Position numbers and translations under genes: made by a program. Below, piece by piece: positions 60,395-64,000 of a DNA stretch of 64,000 nucleotides (positions are counted from its first letter, which is position 1; every line of letters begins with the position of its first letter). The DNA is from an uncultured Collinsella sp. (GTDB taxonomy: Bacteria; Actinomycetota; Coriobacteriia; Coriobacteriales; Coriobacteriaceae). Under the pieces are notes generated by a model. It searched no databases. It was not told the origin of the DNA and worked only from the letters and a program-made list of their open reading frames with translations. The DNA lies in the NCBI GenBank assembly GCA_900541065.1, contig UQIE01000003.1, positions 73,044 to 137,043 on the forward strand, given 5' to 3'.

Positions 60395-61828
60395 ATGGCT
60401 GTTATTAATGTGCTGCCTTCGGATGGGAAGGTTATTGACGAGGGTCCTGTTGGTTGCTCTGTTGATGTTTGCAATGATGACTTCCGTTTTCTAGATGTTG
60501 GCTTGTCACCCGAGATTCTGCGTTTAAAGGACGCGGGGTATCTTTCGCAGGCTATTGAGGCTTGCGACCGCCTACTTGCCCAAGATCCCGATCCCTCGCT
60601 TGCTGCCTGCGTTCGTGCCGAGCGGTATCGCATGCTTGAGACGCCGCTTCATTTTTCGGTGTCGCGCGATCGAGCTATTGCGATGATTCGCGAGGAGTGG
60701 CCTGAGTTTACCGAGGAGCAGTTTGACGATCTGATTGACCGTAAGCGTATTGACTGGCGCTTTATCGATGGCGAGCTGTTCGTTCTCGACAACTTCCTCG
60801 ATTCGCTTCGCGTATATCCCAAAGAGGTCCCCGGCATGCGTCCCGATTCTACGGACGGAATAGCACTGCGCGACGAGATGCTCAAGGAGATGGAGTCACA
60901 AAACGGATTGGCTCGCGTCATTACGCTTAAAGCGTCCGTGTCTGTCCCCGGCGCTCTGGAGGGAGAGACCGTTTGCGCTTGGCTTCCCGTCGCGGCTGCC
61001 TGCCGTCAGCAGTCTCGGGTCGAGATTCTCGACATGACGCCGGAGGGTGCTGTTGCTCCCGCGAACGCTTCGGCGCGTACCGCCTCGTGGTCTTCTTCGA
61101 GTGAGCGCTCATTCTCGGTGACTTATCGTTATCACATCGATGCTGCTTATTGTGATGTCTACGGTGGCACACTTCCGGTTCATCCGCGTATGGACGCGCC
61201 TCTGCCCGAGGATATTTCCGAGGACCGTCCGCACATTGCATTCACGCCGTATCTGCAGCAGCTGACGGCCGGTGTTGTTGACGGACTCGAGGATCCGCTC
61301 GATCGCGCTCGTGCTATCTATGATTATCTGACGCAGCATATCGACTATCGCTATCAGCCGCCGTACTTGCTTTTGGGATCTATTGCCGATGACTGCGCGC
61401 ATTCGCTCCGCGGCGATTGCGGCGTTATGGCGCTCACGTTTATCACCATGTGCCGTATCGCGGGCGTGCCTGCCCGTTGGCAGAGCGGCCTGTACGTTGC
61501 GCCCGATTCGGTGGGGTCGCACGACTGGGCAGAGTTCTATACGCCGCAGACCGGTTGGCTCAACGCCGACGTGTCATTTGGATCTTCTGCTCACAGGATG
61601 GGGGAGGAGTGGCGCCGCCGTCACTACTTTGGCAATCTCGACCCATGGCGTATGGTGGCCAACAATCGATTCCAGGCAGAGTTTGAGCCCTCTTTCGACG
61701 GCATGCGCGAGGACCCTTACGATAACCAGATGGGTGAGGCTTCGGTCGACGGTCGCGGATGCCGTCAGCGCGAGATGCTACGCACGGTCGAACTCATCGA
61801 AATGCTCGAAGTTCCATTTTCGGACTAA
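60395..61828 (+). CDS. Transglutaminase-like protease-fold protein
   Basis: About 477 residues, cytoplasmic by absence of a signal peptide. A helical N-terminal region (30-200) precedes a beta-rich middle domain and a transglutaminase-like core near 330-430: the Cys in LRGDCGVMALTF, His in GSHDWAEFY and Asp in LNADVSFGS form the triad. Bacterial members of this fold usually act as peptidases or amidases on unknown targets. GGAGTTTGGT precedes the ATG at 60395. The third-position GC is lower at the start than in neighbouring genes (many GTT, TTT codons up to 60480). Confidence 0.8.
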   Translation: MAVINVLPSDGKVIDEGPVGCSVDVCNDDFRFLDVGLSPEILRLKDAGYLSQAIEACDRLLAQDPDPSLAACVRAERYRMLETPLHFSVSRDRAIAMIREEWPEFTEEQFDDLIDRKRIDWRFIDGELFVLDNFLDSLRVYPKEVPGMRPDSTDGIALRDEMLKEMESQNGLARVITLKASVSVPGALEGETVCAWLPVAAACRQQSRVEILDMTPEGAVAPANASARTASWSSSSERSFSVTYRYHIDAAYCDVYGGTLPVHPRMDAPLPEDISEDRPHIAFTPYLQQLTAGVVDGLEDPLDRARAIYDYLTQHIDYRYQPPYLLLGSIADDCAHSLRGDCGVMALTFITMCRIAGVPARWQSGLYVAPDSVGSHDWAEFYTPQTGWLNADVSFGSSAHRMGEEWRRRHYFGNLDPWRMVANNRFQAEFEPSFDGMREDPYDNQMGEASVDGRGCRQREMLRTVELIEMLEVPFSD

Positions 61829-61867
61829 TCGGTAGAAAGCTGTGATAAACTAACTCACGCATTGCGT

Positions 61868-61954
61868 GCCCGAGTGGCGGAATTGGCAGACGCAGTGGAC
61901 TCAAAATCCACCGTTGGCAACAACGTGCGAGTTCGAGTCTCGCCTCGGGCACCA
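61868..61954 (+). tRNA. tRNA-Leu (anticodon CAA)
   Basis: An 87-base class II tRNA with 7-base acceptor GCCCGAG/CTCGGGC, anticodon loop CTCAAAA giving CAA, the long variable arm typical of leucine (GTTGGCAACAACGT), T-loop TTCGAGT and an encoded CCA at 61952-61954. It reads UUG codons. It is followed by a terminator. Confidence 0.95.
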
Positions 61955-62183
61955 TACATGCAAGTGAGCGTTCAAGGGGGTTGCGGCCCCCTTTTTCGTG
62001 CCGAACTCGCGTGAGCGCGCGAAGCGTTAAGCAAACAGGCCTGTGGCCTGTCTGTAGCGGAGCGTGGCGAGGGCGCCACGCGCCCGAAGCCCGGGGCTTC
62101 GCGAAGCGAAGGCCCTTCGAGTCTCGCCTCGGGCACCATACATGCAAGCGAGCGTTCAAGGGGGTCAAGGCCCCTTTTTCGTG
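61932..62183. repeat. Direct repeat of the tRNA-Leu 3' end
   Basis: The 49 bases from the T-arm through CCA and on to the downstream G-run (61932-61980) recur at 62116-62164 with one difference, 184 bases away. Each copy runs into its own short terminator (61976-61996, GGGGG...CCCCCTTTTT; 62160-62180, GGGG...CCCCTTTTT). The segment between is GC-rich with several small palindromes and no gene. The pattern is that of an attachment-site-type duplication or a local tandem duplication. Confidence 0.75.
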
Positions 62184-62212
62184 TACGTAATGTGATAACG
62201 CGCTGTACGTGT

Positions 62213-62400
62213 TATTATTCGCAAGGCGTTGTTCCCGCAATGCCCTAAAGAGGAACCCGAGGGTTCCCACCTTTTGGCGCCAATGAGCAGCTGACTGGTC
62301 ATACAAATTAGATTCTCTTCCTCAAATCGAGGATGTCTATGTGTACGACCTGGTTGCTGAGAAGCGCCGGGTTATTTTTTTATGAATGGAGGTAGGGAAA
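62213..62400 (+). promoter_or_regulatory. infC leader with terminator-type hairpin
   Basis: TATTAT (62213-62218) is a possible -10 box. The leader holds a perfect GGAACCC-GA-GGGTTCC hairpin, a TTGGCGCCAA palindrome, and at 62348-62381 ACCTGG/CCGGGT with an inner GCT-GAGA-AGC stem, followed by TATTTTTTT, just ahead of the infC RBS. A terminator there implies control by attenuation, as known for infC-rpmI-rplT leaders that L20 binds in other bacteria. Match to a known leader family was not tested. Confidence 0.65.
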
Positions 62401-62955
62401 ATAGCTAAGTCTGATGACACCCGCATCAACGACGAGATTACTGCATCTTCGTGCCGTTTGATTGGCGTCGATGGCTCTCAGCTCGGCCTGTTCGCCATCC
62501 GCGATGCCCAGCGCGTCGCCGACGATCAGGGTCTCGACCTGGTCGAGATCGCTCCCAACGCGGAGCCGCCGGTCTGCAAGGTCATGGACTACGGTAAGTT
62601 CAAGTACCAGCAGGCCATGAAGGCCAAGGCTGCTCGTAAGAACCAGTCCAAGGTCGAGGTCAAGGAAATGAAGTTCCGACCCAAGATCGACGTTGGCGAC
62701 TACGAGACCAAGAAGGGCCACGTTCTGCGTTTCCTCAAGAAGGGCGCACGCGTTAAGATCACCATCATGTTCCGCGGCCGTGAGATGGCTCACCCGGAGC
62801 AGGGCCTTAACGTTCTCGAGCGTCTCGCCGAGGATCTCAAGCCTTACGCTACGGTCGAGTCCAAGCCTAAAATGGAAGGCCGTAACATGCTTATGCTGCT
62901 CGCCCCGATTAAGGGCGCCTTCGATGAGGATAAAGCGGCAAGCGATACCAAGTAA
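62401..62955 (+). CDS. infC: Translation initiation factor IF-3, AUA start
   Basis: About 184 residues with the IF-3 N-domain (DDTRINDEI, DLVEIAPNAEPPVCKVMDYG), lysine-rich linker and C-domain (KFRPKIDVGDYETK, FRGREMAHPEQG). IF-3 monitors start-codon pairing on the 30S subunit. GGAGGT at 62388-62393 places the ATA at 62401 at the right distance; the ATG at 62386 overlaps that Shine-Dalgarno itself. A rare start codon fits the self-control of infC known from E. coli (AUU). First gene of infC-rpmI-rplT. Confidence 0.9.
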   Translation: MAKSDDTRINDEITASSCRLIGVDGSQLGLFAIRDAQRVADDQGLDLVEIAPNAEPPVCKVMDYGKFKYQQAMKAKAARKNQSKVEVKEMKFRPKIDVGDYETKKGHVLRFLKKGARVKITIMFRGREMAHPEQGLNVLERLAEDLKPYATVESKPKMEGRNMLMLLAPIKGAFDEDKAASDTK

Positions 62956-62987
62956 CTAGTGTTCTGTAACCGATTAAGGAGTATTTC

Positions 62988-63179
62988 ATGCCTAAGATGA
63001 AGTCCCACAGCGGCACCAAGAAGCGTTTCCGCAAGACTGGTACCGGCAAGCTTATGCGCGCCAAGGCTTTCAAGAGCCACATCCTGAGCAAGAAGTCCAC
63101 CAAGCGTAAGCGTGGCTTCCGTCAGGAGACCGAGATCGCCGCTGCCGACCGCAAGGTCATCAAGTCGCGTCTCGCCTAA
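62988..63179 (+). CDS. rpmI: 50S ribosomal protein L35
   Basis: A 63-residue, very basic protein: PKMKSHSGTKKRFRKTGTGK at the start and HILSKKSTKRKRGFRQ mid-chain are the L35 signature. AAGGAG precedes the ATG. It follows infC and precedes rplT in the standard order. Confidence 0.97.
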   Translation: MPKMKSHSGTKKRFRKTGTGKLMRAKAFKSHILSKKSTKRKRGFRQETEIAAADRKVIKSRLA

Positions 63180-63225
63180 GTTCGCGTTCCCGTTTTTCGT
63201 TTTACCGTCTAGGAGTTGATAGAAC

Positions 63226-63585
63226 ATGGCACGTATTAAGCGCGCTGTTGCCGCCAAGAAGAAGCGCCGTACCGTTATGCACCGTGCGAAGGGTTACTAC
63301 GGTGCCGCTTCGCGTACTTACAAGCATGCTAAAGAGCAGGTCCAGCACTCCCTGCAGTATCAGTATCGTGATCGCCGCAACAAGAAGCGCGAGATCCGTT
63401 CTCTCTGGATCACTCGTATCAACGCTGCTGCTCGTCTGAACGACATCTCTTACTCTCAGTTCATGCACGGCCTGAAGGTTGCCGGCATCGAGCTCGACCG
63501 CAAGGTCCTGGCTCAGATGGCTTACGAGGACATCGAGTCCTTCAACGAGCTGGCTACCATCGCCAAGAAGGCTCTCGAGGCCTAA
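63226..63585 (+). CDS. rplT: 50S ribosomal protein L20
   Basis: A 119-residue ribosomal protein with ARIKRAVAAKKKRR at the N-terminus, RAKGYYGAASRTYKHAKEQV and the LNDISYSQFMHGLK region. It is needed early in 50S assembly and in other bacteria represses this operon through the leader. TAGGAG precedes the ATG. A terminator follows 20 bases after the stop. Confidence 0.97.
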   Translation: MARIKRAVAAKKKRRTVMHRAKGYYGAASRTYKHAKEQVQHSLQYQYRDRRNKKREIRSLWITRINAAARLNDISYSQFMHGLKVAGIELDRKVLAQMAYEDIESFNELATIAKKALEA

Positions 63586-63604
63586 TAGGTTCTCTTGAAT
63601 CGCT

Positions 63605-63644
63605 AGGGGAGTGTCGCGTTGTGCGCGGCGCTCCCTCTTTTTTT
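63605..63644 (+). terminator. Rho-independent terminator after rplT
   Basis: AGGGGAGTGTCGCG pairs with CGCGGCGCTCCCT across TTGTG, followed by CTTTTTTT. Confidence 0.88.
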
Positions 63645-63659
63645 ATCGAAAGCGCTGGT

Positions 63660-64000
63660 CTACATTGCTAAAAGCGCGGGTAGATAAACACTTACAGGTG
63701 ACCGATCTCTATATATTCCTGAACCAAAGGGTCATCATCTGATACGTGCGGAAGATCCACACCAGTCTTTCTATTACCTATAGAAAGCAATATGTTGTGT
63801 AGGACTTGTGAAGAGTGGAATTGACGTCCCACAGGGCTTCGCGGTCTGGCAATATAACTCCTTGCCGCGCGGCCCGGTCGAACCGGATCAGCCGCGGGGC
63901 GTGCACCTTGAGAACCGGATACTGCGAGGATGGACACTTACTTCAGTGTCGCATCCGGGCAGACATCGAACCATTTGAAATGGTCTAACTTGGATTTGTT
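63660..64000 (+). promoter_or_regulatory. Probable rRNA operon promoter and leader
   Basis: No protein gene is evident here. The segment GCACCTTGAGAACCGGATA (63904-63922) resembles the conserved TTGAGAAC word found ahead of 16S genes in actinobacterial leaders. A stem GGATGGACACT/AGTGTCGCATCC (63928-63956) and CCATTT-G-AAATGG (63971-63983) follow, and the window stops at ACTTGGATTTGTT, where a 16S gene would be about to begin. TTGACG (63821) and TATAAC (63853) are promoter-like but spaced too far apart to pair. The identification is inference; the 63660-63790 part is AT-richer than its surroundings. Confidence 0.5.

Noticed and set aside
61794..62306. 170-codon minus-strand frame over the tRNA-Leu
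   Set aside because: It runs antisense through the tRNA and its duplicated 3' end; the translated antisense tRNA peptide is a well-known annotation artefact.
62386..62388. ATG as infC start
   Set aside because: It overlaps the GGAGG Shine-Dalgarno and has no ribosome site of its own; the ATA at 62401 fits better.
1..64000. CRISPR arrays, insertion sequences or prophage
   Set aside because: No regularly spaced direct repeats, no transposase, integrase or phage structural motifs were seen on either strand.

Overview
The window reads as a chromosomal segment of a high-GC, anaerobic, Gram-positive-lineage gut bacterium of the class Coriobacteriia, most like Collinsella. The evidence is indirect: about 60 percent GC, a bacterial Elp3-type radical SAM/GNAT protein, an LAQTG-type sorting signal, a RecJ-helicase fusion, a one-chain PurL, an electron-bifurcating type lactate dehydrogenase/Etf operon, and no respiratory genes. 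No marker gene is present that would settle the genus. I saw no prophage, insertion sequence or CRISPR array.

Layout. 1-7 kb: end of a rubredoxin-like gene, an iron alcohol dehydrogenase/aldehyde dehydrogenase pair, a HIRAN protein with a tiny charged partner, a metallophosphoesterase, a YdjC/ChbG deacetylase bracketed by two related hairpin repeats, and a DUF2130 coiled-coil protein with a nuclease-like signature. 7-16.6 kb: a Ski2-like helicase, TrmB, a methyltransferase, an XRE regulator coupled to a DUF4097 protein, Elp3 and a spermidine-synthase-like protein. 16.6-22.3 kb: a three-gene cassette on the minus strand (TerB_N/TerB_C protein, BrxD-like ATPase, Lhr/BrxHI-like helicase), the best candidate for a poorly described genome-defence system. 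22.4-26.4 kb: DUF554 and a five-gene run of small membrane, secreted and LAQTG-anchored proteins. 26.7-30.4 kb: a FAD-dependent 2-hydroxyacid (lactate) dehydrogenase followed by EtfB and a ferredoxin-domain EtfA, as in bifurcating Ldh-Etf complexes. 30.4-43.9 kb: HD hydrolase, AzlCD, KdgT, a membrane diguanylate cyclase, an EamA exporter, PurL, a CPA2 antiporter, a BaiA-like short-chain dehydrogenase and homoserine dehydrogenase. 44-49.6 kb: a decayed livJ copy and then an intact livJHMGF importer. 49.8-61.8 kb: CutC, a HIT/GalT-like protein, a BASS transporter, the RecJ-helicase fusion with an overlapping 21-residue upstream ORF, Rel, an MBL hydrolase, class II fructose-bisphosphate aldolase and a transglutaminase-like protein. 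61.9-63.6 kb: tRNA-Leu(CAA) with a duplicated 3' end, and infC-rpmI-rplT, where infC seems to start at AUA behind a leader terminator. The last 350 bases look like the promoter and leader of an rRNA operon whose 16S gene would start just outside the window.

How it fits together. Most of the segment is core metabolism and information processing: amino-acid uptake (Liv) and export (Azl), homoserine and purine synthesis, stringent response, glycolysis and translation. These sit among accessory islands: the TerB/BrxD/helicase cassette, the surface-protein run and several palindromic intergenic repeats.
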